Of a stretch of 64,000 bases of DNA, positions 14,466 through 26,122 are shown piece after piece. Under the pieces are notes generated by a model. The model saw only the letters and a program-made list of their open reading frames with translations, was not told the DNA's origin and did no database searches. Both the position numbers and the translations under genes were made by a program. Origin of the DNA: Pseudophaeomoniella oleicola (Eukaryota > Ascomycota > Eurotiomycetes > Phaeomoniellales > Phaeomoniellaceae); assembly GCA_003868215.1 (NCBI GenBank), contig QWDQ01000037.1, positions 1-64,000 on the forward strand, written 5' to 3'. Each line of letters opens with the position of its first letter. Positions within the stretch are counted from its first letter, which is position 1.

Positions 14466-15004
14466 TTCGAGTGGAGGAAGCATTGCCTTTGTCGGATGCA
14501 ACCTCGATTCATTTTATCTAGACAGTTATAGTTCCTGGCTTCTCGGCTATATATATGTATGTCTCTTATTCAAGTACATATTAGGGAACTAGGCACAGGT
14601 ATGGAGATCAGTGCGGGAGGGGAACTCGGCAGCGGGGTTTTGTACATGTTGAGGGATGTTTCCGCCATGTTGTGCACAAGAAAAGAGTCTCTTCTTTGTC
14701 ATTGTTCTAGGTCTACAGTTCGTATCTGCAATGAAGCGATGTCCGTCTGTTCGTGTAACAATTCGAGTACCTAACTCACTCCTTGCAGATGAACACCCTT
14801 GTCGTCGTGGAGGAGCAAGTAATCTAGTCAGAACCTTTACTTGATCTACAATGTCCGCGGAAGAGGGCTCGTGTCTAAAGATCCCAAGTGATTAGGCACT
14901 TGGAAGTACTATTCCATATATCGAAACGATCGAAAGGGATCATATTCCATGGTTTCACTGAACATCGCTTTCCAATTCGATTCGAGGATTTCTTATATTC
15001 TGAT
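14466..15004. other. Intergenic, convergent 3' ends
   Basis: 539 bp between the RTA1-like gene and HIS1, which end towards each other. Nothing recognised. Confidence 0.6.
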
Positions 15005-15999
15005 CTATCCTGTTCTCGTATTGTTAATATTGAAAACCAGAATATCCGTGGCCCCAGCTGCTGTTAACTCATCCATGACCGTTGCGATTTTCTTCTTTTC
15101 AACCATGGCACTGACTGCCACCCAGTCCGAATCGTCGAGCGATGTGATAGTAGGCGCACGCTTGCCGGGTGTAATCTTCGTGGCTTGCGGCAATAGTGAC
15201 CGAGGAACGTTATATTGGCAAAGAATGTACTTTTGAGCCGCTGGATGTTTGTTAGCAGCTACCCAACTCAACATATATTGTACTCACTGATAACACCGAG
15301 TATTCTTGCAGCGATAAGGCTGACTAGCTTTTCGTTCGATGTATTCTTTGATTTGATCAGGACCGCAGTACTTTCGATCACCGTATCTATCGCCTTCAAA
15401 CCAGCGGCTTTCATGGTCTCTCCCGACTCAACCAAGTCAACAATGCCATCGGCCACACCCAATGCGCAAGCCGCCTCCACGCTCCCACCTACGTATTTTA
15501 TCTTTGTCTTCAACTTCGGCAAAGGAGATTCTGCTCCATTGATGCTGCTCTTTCGATTGGCGAAACCTTCCAGCCGTGCGAAGTAGTCCTCTGTCAGCCC
15601 AGTGAAGCTAGTCACAATGTTCTTCCCAACAAGGTCTTTAGGACTACTGATTGTGCCTTTCGTTGGCACCTGTACTTGTAGCTTACAACCGCCAAAGTCG
15701 AGGTTCATCACCTCCTCCACTGATGATGGCTCTGCGAGGCCTACATCATGTTCTGCGACCTGGTCTCGACCTGTTATACCGAGATCAACTCTTCCCTCCC
15801 CGACGAAGGTTGGGATATCTGCCGCGGGTAAAAAAATGAGGGCAAGCGGGAGGTTCTTGACCAGTGCAATATCCAGACGTGTCTCTCGACGGAACTGGAT
15901 GTCTGATCCGGCCAGCAGATCAAGTGTAGCTTGCTGTAAGCGACCCTTCTTTGGCACCGCGAAGAGCAACCGATCTTGGAGGTGGTTCACGAGATCCAT
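15005..15999 (-). CDS. HIS1: ATP phosphoribosyltransferase (histidine biosynthesis step 1)
   Basis: Catalyses condensation of ATP and PRPP to phosphoribosyl-ATP, the committed and histidine-inhibited step of histidine synthesis. Exons 15288-15999 and 15005-15240 flank a 47-bp intron (GTGAGT...ATCCAG, branch GCTAAC), giving 315 residues, near the 297 of yeast His1. The junction restores GVITAQKYILCQYN, matching the yeast region closely. The catalytic HisG domain covers about 1-225 with the PRPP-binding ESGETMKAAG near its end; the C-terminal regulatory domain (TPGKRAPTITSL, VMDELTAAGATDILV) is in exon 2, as expected for the long, self-regulated form. Divergent from RPS28. Confidence 0.97.
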
Positions 16000-16440
16000 G
16001 GCAGTTGGCGCAAATCAAAATCGACGGTAGATTAGGAAATTGATAGGGACGAGAATTGCCCGTATATAAAGGGAATAAATGAACGGATTGCTGGCAGTCT
16101 ATGGTCTTTCAAAGAAGCATCAGTCTTGAGAAGGAAACGAACTCGTCTATCACCCAGCATTAATACTCTGAGCATTGGGCGCCGACAACGGGAGTCACTG
16201 ACCGACAAAAACTGGAATTCTGCCCAACTTGCTTGTCCCACACTCACAACCCATCTTTTCTTTCGGGAAAGCGGTGAGAGCGGCCGCTCGCACGCCGAGC
16301 CCTAATTTTTGCACGCTCTCCACCATTTCGATATCGCAAAATCAAGAGGATCGACTTCAATTACCAGCGACATTTCACATTTTCAACGAACGCAACATCT
16401 TCCAACGACTCATAATCGTCAAATCTCCTAGTCGCCCAAC
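16000..16440. promoter_or_regulatory. Divergent HIS1/RPS28 promoter region
   Basis: 441 bp separate the two start codons. At 16192-16197 the minus strand reads TGACTC, the core of the Gcn4/CpcA amino-acid-control element, about 195 bp before HIS1. The seventh base is C rather than A/T, so it is an imperfect site. Region assignment is firm; the site is an inference. Confidence 0.5.
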
Positions 16441-16759
16441 ATGGAAGCTGGAAAAGTTCCCGTCAAGCTTGTCAAGGTCACAAGAGTGCTTGGCCGCACT
16501 GGTATGGACAACGAGATGCGCAGCGCACAGCGATTTTTGCTGACAGGTTTATGACAGGATCTCGTGGTGGTGTTACCCAAGTCAGAGTCGAATTCATGGA
16601 TGATACTAGCCGAAGCATCATCAGGAACGTCAAGGGCCCAGGTACGGAGGAAATGGCGCGATATACGTATGGCTTTGCGGCTAATTACCCTGAACAGTGA
16701 AAGTTGACGACATTCTCTGCCTGCTCGAATCGGAGAGAGAAGCCAGGAGATTGCGATAA
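16441..16759 (+). CDS. RPS28: 40S ribosomal protein S28 (eS28)
   Basis: Small-subunit ribosomal protein near the mRNA exit site and platform. Three exons, 16441-16501, 16558-16641 and 16698-16759, with two 56-bp introns, encode 68 residues, the usual length. The spliced product reads [18 protein letters not shown], then [19 protein letters not shown] and [17 protein letters not shown], nearly the universal eS28 sequence. Both introns interrupt codons after their first base. The gene is too short and too split to be obvious from open frames alone. Divergent from HIS1. Confidence 0.97.
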
Positions 16760-18200
16760 ACAGGGGAATGGATGTTGTTTAGGGAAACGGTTGCTGGAAC
16801 GATTCAGGTCGAATACGATGTGTCAACAAAAGCGACGGGCGATGGCTTTCGAGTCCTTTTATCCGGATTTTTCGATGATATCTCGATAGCGATGGGAGAC
16901 CTTTACGCGGATCATGGCTCATGCATTAGAGACTAGGGCGCATTGATTAAGGGCATCCAAAATACAACAAATTTCAAGCTTCACGATTAAGATACCTGGC
17001 ACACACACAGCACAGAAGTGATTCTCCCCCCGAAGGCGGACACTACAATTCGCTGTTCCCTCTTCCTTTGTGTCATTCTGTCGGGTAAAGAAGATTTTGT
17101 TTGTTCGTGTGTGACGCCGGTCCCTCTCAGAAAGAGTCTTGGGTATTCGTCATCTAGGCCTTTAATGTTTCCCGGTGCCACTGCCTTTTACTGCTGTCTT
17201 TCCGCAACATCTTTCTGCCAGTCAAGCACTCTCTTATGGCCTAGAGTGTTGCTATACTTATGGAGTCACCAGTCTGTCTCGTCCACTTCCCGAATGTTTG
17301 AATCATTTTCGTCGTCCCTCTCTTGAGGTTCCAGCTGCGAACCCATCGCATGACCCCGTCATAGTGTCTTTTAAGGTCCTCCCACATATACAATCTCATT
17401 TGTCTAAGTTGCCTGGGATCCGAGTAATAGTTGAGAGTGCCTTTTCGATATCTCTCCTATTGTTACACTTCCAACCCGTTCACGAATGCGAAACCCGTGA
17501 TAGTTGTATGAAAGCTGAGGTCGTTGTCTTTCCCTCACAGGAAATGAAACATCTCTGATACCACTTGTCCCTCTATATGCATGGGAGACGCAGGCCATTG
17601 TTTCCCTAGCGGTCCGCAGTTCCTGGAAACGCAAGGCATATATAGAATCTATTTGAAACATCCGTCAAGAGCAGGTAAGGGGCTATGCATCTAGTCCGAG
17701 AGTCGGATTTTGGTCACAAGATTGTAAACATTCGATATCGAAATAAGGAAGCCTCTCATACTACCCCATGCAGAACTTGCATTGCGCTCGTGTCTATCTT
17801 TTCATGCGCTGCTGGGGGAGGTCCTCCAGAGAGCCCGGGATATCCTCAATATTGCACTTATAATATCTACGCAGGTAAGCAATAAATATGCAGGAGACTA
17901 CCTGGTACTTCTGTCTCTAAACTTACCAAGATTCTATATGTGCTATACAACGGTATGATGGATGAGAGAGTTGCGGATAGTTGAGCTTGTACTGCGTTGT
18001 ATTGTGTTGTGTTAGCTATCATGAGAATATATATTTCGAGTTGGAAGCTTATCGAGCGTCAGTGGACCCTTGAGAATATAAATCGCATAGAATATTCATA
18101 ACTCATCACCACATCCATTCACGCAGTTACTTATCTACATCTCAACGGTCAATTGGGTTGGATCTCCTGGTCTTTCAAGTGAAAACCGAGGATAGCAGCT
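16760..18200. other. Intergenic, RPS28 to ATP11
   Basis: 1.44 kb with only short open frames on both strands and no recognisable product. Contains the RPS28 3' region and ATP11 promoter. Confidence 0.5.
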
Positions 18201-19309
18201 ATGGCATCGATTTGGTCTCCAGCTACTCGACATATTTTACAGGTCGCTAGATCGCCATTGCGATCAACTCAAAGAAGATGGGCGCAGGTACATGATGTAC
18301 GTTTCCTTGCCACACACCGAGATCCGAACTCCATCCTCGAGAAATATAAGGATAAACTAGAGAGAAAAGCGAAGGAGTATGTAGTTACTGTGCCCCCAGT
18401 TCTACAATGTCTAACATCCGAGATAGGGAGGGCCATGGGTCCATTTCATCACTGAAAGAAGCATATAAAGATAAGATCGAAAATGCAAAGCGTTCTGTAT
18501 CTATACCTACACCACTTTCACCAGAAGCTACTACTGCTTCCGTATCATCTGAATCTCCGGTCGAAAAGCCTCCAGCGACGGGGGCAACGCAACAACCCAA
18601 GGCGCACCAGAAAAATGCCACGACTCAAACGACGCCAGGGATCAAGCCTCTCTCGTCGTATCTAGATCTCTCAAAAGTGTCTTCGCTACCAAACAAAGAG
18701 CTCGAGGTAATATGGCGGTTGCGCTTTGCTTCTGATCCTGATTCACTTTGTGCCGTAATTCCTCTCGAGACATACAAGCGAATAGCGAAGACTGCTCAGT
18801 CACATCCGCAGTTCATCCTGCCTCTTCCTCGGGAAATTCCCGAAAATGAAGGCAACATTTCAGACTCGCAGATAGCAGCTGATATTCACTTTCTACAATG
18901 GAACTTCCACCCCCCCTCGGCGAGTGCGCCACAACATGCTCTTCCGCCGGGTCAAGCGTCCGCTAATACGCATATCTCAACCGTTTTATTCACTCATCTC
19001 GCATCTTATAAGCTTCATGGCTCGTATGCGCCACCACACACAACTCTTACTCACCATCTCGACCTTGCAGACTCGCACGGTGTTGTCTTACTACATGGAA
19101 CTGTCATGAAAGACAAGGGCATCAGTGCCGAGGAGGGAAAATGGCTGGTCATGCAATTACAACGCTTTTACGATTTCGAAGGCATGGGTAAAGGCAGGCG
19201 GCGAGAGCTAGTCGAGGGCTTTACGAAAGGAGAAGTGAAAGAGAAGGGCCAGGAAGGCTCAGGGTTTAATGTCGAAGATCTCGTCGAGGAGGCTGAGAGG
19301 TTGAGCTGA
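18201..19309 (+). CDS. ATP11: Mitochondrial F1-ATPase assembly chaperone
   Basis: Atp11 binds free F1 beta subunits in the mitochondrial matrix and keeps them from aggregating during ATP synthase assembly. Exons 18201-18376 and 18427-19309 with a 50-bp intron (GTATGT...GAGATAG, branch CTAAC) give 352 residues. The N-terminus is basic and Ser/Thr-rich, with no acidic residues early on, as for a matrix targeting peptide (MASIWSPATRHILQVARS). The conserved domain includes PLSSYLDLSKVSSLPNKELE, FILPLPRE, FLQWNFHPP and YAPPHTTLTHHLDLADSHG. A low-complexity Ser/Thr/Pro segment separates the N-terminal helix from the core. The splice restores KAKEEGHGSISSLKEAYKDK. Confidence 0.95.
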
Positions 19310-19850
19310 ACGGGCTTCATGACGAGTGCTGCAAGTGGAAACGCGAACAGCAAGTAATCTTATGGAATGGTCAGCCAACTACCGAGCACCCGTTTATCCA
19401 TTCCACCGTTCTAGAAGGTCCTCATCTCCCGGTTTGCGCTGGTCACTATATCCGGAAGCGAAGAAACCCCTGTTTCACGTGGATCACCGATAATGACTGC
19501 CAGCCCCAATGGCCTGGCAGTATGTACAACAAGCCCACCGCATTCGGCGACATGTATAGATCCTCCTGTACGATATTGCTCAGTCACAATCAGGATATTT
19601 GATAGCTAGGAGTGTCGATAATTTAATGCCTTCTCTATTAAATGATAGACAAGTCATTCCACAGCTACCGGTACATAGACTGGTAGGCATTTATCAGACC
19701 GATCTAACAGACGAGTAGCTAAAACCGATCGTGGGGTATCTCCAAAGCAAACCGAGACTCCGTCCATGATATCCTGCTTGGTCATCTACTCTTTAAACAA
19801 AACGCGACCATGACCGCCTTGATTGACTCGAGGAGAGAACAGGTACAAGC
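19310..19850. other. Intergenic, convergent 3' ends
   Basis: 541 bp between ATP11 and the BEM46-like gene. Nothing recognised. Confidence 0.6.
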
Positions 19851-20874
19851 TTATTCATCATCCTCATCGCTATCCTTGGACAGCTTGTGTCCCATCACAT
19901 CACCCATTAAAAATTCGAAGACATAGTCAAAGTACCCCTCTTCGGCGACTGATCCATCATGAGTCCCATTCGGCAAGACCCTCCAGATCTTCTTCTTGGC
20001 TCGGGAGAGATCATATAGCTCTTTCATATGGCTGGGTGGGACTATCTCATCCTTGAGCCCACTTAGGAACAGAATTGGAACATCGGTAATCTTCTGTATT
20101 GAATCCTCCGACGGCCAGTATTGATGGCAAAGCCTTGCAAGATAACGAGCGGGAGGAAATGCAGCGGGTATCATCTTTCTGATGGAGAGGAAGGTATTAT
20201 CCAGGATTAATCCGGCGAGGATTTTCTCAGCAGTGCCATTCTTGGAGACAAGGTCGACTGCAACGGCACCTCCCAATGATTGTCCGTAAATGATGATCTT
20301 AGTGTCACGCAGCTCCCTACGACTACGTATGTAATCCAACCCGGTCTGTGCGTCGATTGCCAGACCTTTCTCATCTGGCGTACCGGTTGAGAGACCGTAG
20401 CCCCGATACTCTAGCATCAAGACGTTACAGCCTAGTGAATCCGAGAATATCTTTCCTATAGGCAGTCGATGACCAACGTTTCCTGCATTCCCATGAAACA
20501 TGAGTATGGTAATAGGCTGCGCTATGGAGTGATTCGCGGGGCGAAGGAGGAACGCATGCAACGATTCATTGTCTGGTGTCGGTATGTGCAAGTCCTCAGC
20601 GTTTGTGATACCGAATCGAGAGGGGTTGGGGACTTCGGTTCGAGAGCCTGGAGGAAGTGTACGAGGATATATTATCTCACTATGATCACGTCAGTACTGC
20701 GGTTGTAAGGATTGGGGATCGTCGGTACTTTTGCTTGAAGTAAAGAAGGCCACTAGCCAAGACAGCAACCCCTGATGATGCCAGCACGGGTAATCTGAAG
20801 TAGGAAAGAAAACTAGCAGCCATCTGGCTAACAGTTGACCTGGGCGGCGACCCGGGGGATGGTTCCGAAGCCAC
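19851..20874 (-). CDS. BEM46/ABHD13-like alpha/beta-hydrolase
   Basis: Membrane-anchored serine hydrolase of the Bem46/ABHD13 family; in Neurospora Bem46 is an ER/cell-periphery protein linked to polarised growth. Exons 20729-20874 and 19851-20679 flank a 49-bp intron (GTACCG...ATCATAG, branch TACTGAC), giving 324 residues. Residues about 25-47 form one membrane segment, then YFKQNEIIYPRTLPPGSRTE is rebuilt across the splice. Hydrolase motifs are FHGNAGNVGHRL (oxyanion hole), YGQSLGGAVA (nucleophile), GLKDEIVPP (Asp) and NGTHDG (His). The acidic tail SDEDDE is unusual but short. Substrate unknown. Confidence 0.93.
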
Positions 20875-21511
20875 CGTGATATTGAACCAGATCTACGTCG
20901 TGTATATTGAAAGGGGACGATAAGGCTTTGACTGGGCGTTAAGTACCTAAGGTAGGTATGTAGTCTATACCGGATTGCGGGGAGGCGGTATGCGACAATC
21001 AGGGTCGATGGTTAGCGAGTGTGGTAAAACGATGAGGTTTGAGAGGCTGAAATGGTTCGTTAAGGATTAGGAAGGTTGAGTAGAAGGGAGGGAAACACAA
21101 TGCATGGAAAGGGAGGTAAAGTAGGACAATTGACCATATCACAGTCTCCCTCAGGCTTGAATTGAAGGTGAATAGTTCATGTTTGGAGGTGGAACCGATT
21201 GAACGCCTTGGGGAGCTTGGGCCACTTCCCGCGAAACCTTCTATAATTGGAGCTTCAATGATCGGAGAAGCAGAACGCGGCATCTGGTCGTGCCTGGTCC
21301 CTAAACTTCATGTGTTACGTCGTATATTTACCTGTCCAACCTACAAACCTTTAGATCAACGAAGAATACACACAGCATAGGCGACAATACCGCGCTCTAG
21401 CAATATATTACCGCCGCCACTCGTACTGTCTTGGCTCACTGGAGAGCTATCAACAGTGCGACATCCCTCGCCGCCGAGGTCTAGAAACACAAGGAAGATT
21501 ACATAGGCAAG
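20875..21511. promoter_or_regulatory. Divergent promoter region, BEM46-like / PRE3
   Basis: 637 bp between two divergent starts. Short open frames on both strands are not recognisable. No specific element identified. Confidence 0.5.
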
Positions 21512-22416
21512 ATGCTCGGCCCAGGAAACGGTGTCATTGGTGAAGGTTGGCGACTCCCTCCTGAGCTGCATGTGCATCGGTTAACAACCTTACAGATGGC
21601 ATTCATGTTGATATGAATCATCTGAAGAAAGGGGAGGTCAAGTGAGTCGTGCTGTCCATCTATAGTCCATGATCTGATCACTAATGGCACCAACAGCCTT
21701 GGTACCTCGATGTAAGTCATTGCGGAACTTGCGGTGATGCTCAGTCCTGATCCTCTTTCAGCATGGCAATCAACTTCAAGGACGGCGTTATTCTTGGGGC
21801 CGATAGTCGAACGACGACTGGCGCATACATTGCAAACAGAGTAACAGACAAACTGACACAAGTCCATGATACTATTTGGTGTTGTCGATCCGGGTCAGCG
21901 GCAGACACGCAAGCAGTAGCCGACATTGTAACTTATCATTTGGGGATGTACGGCATCATGAACGAGCAACCGACTACACAGATCGCTGCCGCTCTGTTTC
22001 AGGAACTGTGCTATGAAAACAAAGACCAGCTCAGGTAGGCAGTGGCTCCGGTCTTCATCTTATCATCTCTGCTGACAAGCAACAGCGCGGGCATGATCAT
22101 TGCAGGGTACGACAAGCGACATGGGGGACAAGTTTATTCGATACCACTAGGTGGCTCGCTACACAAGCACAAATATGCCATTGGTGGCTCTGGTTCAACG
22201 TACATCTATGGTTACTGCGACGCCAATTGGAGAGAAGACATGACGGAGGAAGAGGGCGTTAATTTCGTCAAGAACTCGTTACAAGAGGCCATCAAGTGGG
22301 ATGGAAGTTCCGGAGGTGTCATCAGAATGGTCGTATTGACAGCCAAGGGTTCTCAGCGACATCTCTACCTACCGGATAACGGGTATACTGGTCCTGGCAC
22401 CCAACAGGTTGAGTGA
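21512..22416 (+). CDS. PRE3: 20S proteasome subunit beta1 (caspase-like site)
   Basis: One of three catalytic beta subunits of the 20S proteasome, cleaving after acidic residues. Five exons: 21512-21530, 21596-21641, 21697-21711, 21762-22034, 22086-22416; 227 residues. The spliced N-terminus is [20 protein letters not shown], then VNLGTSIMAI: a short propeptide ending Gly, with Thr as the mature N-terminal nucleophile. Catalytic Asp17 and Lys33 lie in [15 protein letters not shown] and [24 protein letters not shown] is near the C-terminus. The third exon is only 15 nt and encodes the cleavage site and Thr1. Introns carry GTGAGT, GTAAGT and GTAGGC donors. The first exon (19 nt) is the least certain, but its GTGTCA donor and TTACAG acceptor keep the frame. 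Confidence 0.94.
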
Positions 22417-24719
22417 GATACTGGTGATCGTGTATTCTAGGCAAAGTACGGATAGCATTTCAGGGTGATCTTGCAGGCGTCCTGTGGTACTTAATTCCGA
22501 GGAAAATGGTCACAGGTCATTTCAGAAGACCTGCAATAGAACTCTATCTTGCGAAGAAGCCCAATCCATTGGCAAGTCAGAATTGCCGGTCATGACGGGC
22601 TGTGATGCTAGAAGTAGCACTCAACTTGACATTCAGTATTGACTCTGTGGTCTCCGGAGATGAATCCCCTTCACCGTTCTTTAACATCTTGTGGAGTGAG
22701 TCTATTGCTGTCCATCAAACAAGTTTGCAGATCCTCGTGACCGGTGAGACATGATGCTTACTCCCTATCATGACTGTAATAATAGCTGTGCTGCACTTTG
22801 CTGCTGTCAACTTTACAAGACAAGGTAGCCATACAAGGCCTGGATCACTGGACAATGTTCGAGTGGTATCTGGTGACCTGCCGAACGTCCTATGCACTGT
22901 ACTTAACCATTGTAAGTGGGTACATACCTATCTACCTACCTACTACGGTAGGTACATAGGCAGGTACATTAGGTACGTAGAGATGAGATCTACGTCGTGT
23001 GGTGATCCCGCTGCGAGGTACGAGTACAACGTAGTAAGTGGGAAGACTTAGCTGAACGAACACCCCAATCCAGTATTCTCCTTATTGTTCGTGAGATCGA
23101 TCCAAGCTAATCTCTACCTAAACCTTAAGCACCGATCACTTGCAGCGTGTGAATTACTACGTAGTACTATTGTTGCTGATGGATCAGATACACAATTTGA
23201 AAGTGAATTTGTCAAGTCAACCAAGTGCCAATGCCGCCACGCCTTCGTTACCACGTAACAGCAGCAACCATGTTCAGGAAAGTCGGTGGAATTCGATCAA
23301 TTGACTTCCATGAGTTGACAGGCCAGGCCAGTTGATCAGTAATTACTGTATCCTGCCACAAGATGGAATCCGATGGCCCTGATCCACTCGGTTCCAGTTA
23401 AGATTCCAGCTATTAGAGGAGCTATGAGAGGGTCTGTGGGGGGGGGTTCGTCCAGCTAACAATATACCGTAGTAGACCAAGACTTTGATCCTTGAGATTC
23501 TCTACTCGTTGCGGCTACTAATTATCCCTATTACTTCCATTGCTTGCTTCTACAGTAGTAAACCACCGGGGGACAGTAGAGGCTTTTTACTAGATACTGT
23601 CAGATGAGCCTCAATTTCATCCAGTAAGTTAACGTTGGGTATCTACCGTAGTACCTTAGGTAGGCAAAGGTTGGACAGGGTATCTACAAGGTATATATTA
23701 TTGTCCGACTTAACCGAACCCTGCCTACCTTAGGTACCTAATCAACCAATTTACCATAGTAGTTACCTGGTACCCAACTACTATATAGTAACTGGAGATG
23801 CTTACCGGGGGTGTCGAGGTGTGCTCAAACTCCTTTGTCTATTCTTCCACTCTAGAGACCATCCACTAATTAATTAATTGACTCGTAGCCCGCGTTCTAC
23901 TTGATGTCCCAATCAGACTGCGATGATATTAATCTACATCGCAAAGAGCGTTCACATGCTATCACTACTGTCTAAGGTGTTCAGGAGAGATGTCAGGAAA
24001 TCAAGAAAACGGAATTCCTCCTTGTATCTCTGAGTGGTCCGCATCGGAAGCAATGTCAACCTGATGGATGGGACATACCGTAGTAATATTGTTGTGTTGT
24101 ATTCTACGTAGTACGTGCCTATCACGTCAACTTAGAAAGATCAGCATCGCCGTCCATTCACTCCCACTCCCACTCTCTCCTCATCTCCTCGCCTCTACTA
24201 CGTAGTACTACCTCCTACGTAGGTAGTACCTCATATCTCATACCTGCTCTTTTACCCTGAAAGAGAACTATTCGCTTTTCTCCACATACAACGCAATCCC
24301 CCCCGTCTCCCGTTTCCCAATCTTTTGTTTGTTGCACCGCCCTCATGTTCTCATACTCCTGATTGATACGGTAAAACCTATCAGAATTCTCTTCATTTTC
24401 TGTCTCGGTCTTAGTTCTGGAATCCAAGAGGCTAATTGCCATCATCCCATAGCGAATTACCTCCGACATCATTGTCCATTCCTCTGTTGTAGCCTTTCGA
24501 ACCATCACTTTTCATTGGCCTCTCTCCTCTGGGTCCAGCTACGTCTTCACCGCCCGCACTTTCATCCTGCCCCACGTTCCAGACCAACTCGCACCACTCC
24601 AAACGTCAACCACCTGCTCCATCTACATTGTGCTTGTCTCTTCCTATCGATCCGACATGAACACACGATCACGTTGAACCCTTGCTGACGTCTGATACCT
24701 AAAAGCATGGGATTCTGAT
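22417..24719. other. 2.3-kb noncoding region rich in short palindromes
   Basis: Lies between PRE3 and the cyclin gene and holds the cyclin promoter and leader. No coding sequence recognised. CTACGTAG palindromes occur at 23157, 24104, 24198 and 24215, an inverted TACCTACC/GGTAGGTA pair with a 6-nt loop at 22933-22954, and TACCTTAGGTA-like words around 23640-23780. A short TAAT run is at 23867-23879. Confidence 0.6.
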
Positions 24720-26122
24720 ATGGGTTCGCTGGTAATGAGCCAAGTGGTCTCGAACATCGGCCGGCCTGTACAGCCAGCTATGCTTCGTGGAGGTTCAGCG
24801 CTTTCTGAATCCCAATCACGCCCGCAACAAGAGGGGCCATCTTCCATCCCATATACCACTAATACCGCTCCGCGACCCATTCCTTCGAAAAACAATTCTT
24901 CCTCCTCGTCCCAATTTCAACCCGATATCACGACTTCTGTGACGTCTGCGCAACAACATCAAAACCCTTCATCTCCACCCATAAACCCTACCTCGAGGCC
25001 GGAGGCGCTACCCGAAAGCCGACGACCAAACCATGGTGCTCGCAACTACGATCAGGCAGGGTTTCCCCTTCACAGTAACCCCCGAGGTCTGTCAGCAGCC
25101 TCACCTGAGTCTCCGCGACTCCAACCAACATGGCGCTCAACCCGCTCCTTAGGGGGCTCAGAGGCATCGTCGCCAAGTAGGATAAAAGTCAGAGACCTGT
25201 CGCATATACAAAGCATGGCGAGCCAAGAGATGTTAGCCCCTCGGTCTTCATTTCGCCACGGCGGCCTGTTTGCTGAAGGAAGGCAGTACGAGATCAGCGA
25301 GATGCCCGTATCCGAAATCATCGAGATGGTGGCTGGACTACTGACCAAGATCACCGCAACAAATGATCGGCAGCATGAACATATACATCGACAGATTCCC
25401 AATCCGGAGGACGCCGCTGGAATGAGCCAACAGACTGCCAGCGTATTAGCCTTCCATGGTAAAAACGTGCCAAGTATTACCATCCTAAGCTACCTGAGTC
25501 GAATTCACAAATATTGTCCTACGACCTACGAGGTCTTTTTGAGCCTGCTAGTTTACTTCGATCGTATGACAGAAATGGTCAACAAAGGCTTTGTGGAAAG
25601 CATGCGCAGAAGTAATGCAACTCCTAATGATGAAGCAGCACCGATCAGTCCTATAAGCGATGATGGCGAATCCACGTCGCCCTTATCCGCAGAGCAAGAA
25701 CGGAACTTTGCCCAATTCTTTGTTGTCGATAGCTTCAACATACACCGCCTCGTGATTGCTGGTGTCACTTGCGCTAGTAAATTCTTCTCCGATGTCTTCT
25801 ATACTAACTCTAGATATGCAAAGGTTCGTGATTCGCAATCCAACCTGGATTCCTAAGCTGACGGTGCCTTACCTAGGTTGGCGGCCTGCCGCTCGTTGAG
25901 TTGAACCATCTGGAACTGCAGTTCCTTCTTTTGAACGACTTCCGTCTATCGATACCTGTCGAAGAACTGGAGGCGTATGGGACGATGCTGGTGGAGTTCT
26001 ATGCTCGCGAGGTCATTGCGCAACAACAAGTGCAACATCAGATGTCATCGTCGCTGAGCCGAGATGACGGGATATACATGCGAGGTTCAGTTGAAAGTAC
26101 TCCAAAACCCACTCCACATTGA
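24720..26122 (+). CDS. PHO80-type cyclin (Pho85/CDK5-class partner)
   Basis: Regulatory cyclin of the Pho80/Neurospora PREG type, expected to activate a Pho85-like kinase and repress phosphate-starvation genes. Exons 24720-25823 and 25877-26122 (intron 53 bp, GTTCGT...ACCTAG) give 449 residues. The first ~190 residues are disordered, rich in Ser, Pro and Gln. The cyclin box spans about 195-430: ISEMPVSEIIEMVAGLLTKI, VPSITILSYLSRIHKYCPTT, FNIHRLVIAGVTCASKFFSD, then YAKVGGLPLVELNHLELQFL rebuilt across the splice. An acidic Ser/Pro insertion sits between the second and third helices, as in filamentous fungal Pho80 proteins. The donor GTTCGT is off-consensus but the frame and family sequence support it. 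Confidence 0.92.

Noticed and set aside
17018-17661. Frames of 85-127 codons between RPS28 and ATP11
   Set aside because: Low-complexity or unrecognisable; look like chance open frames.
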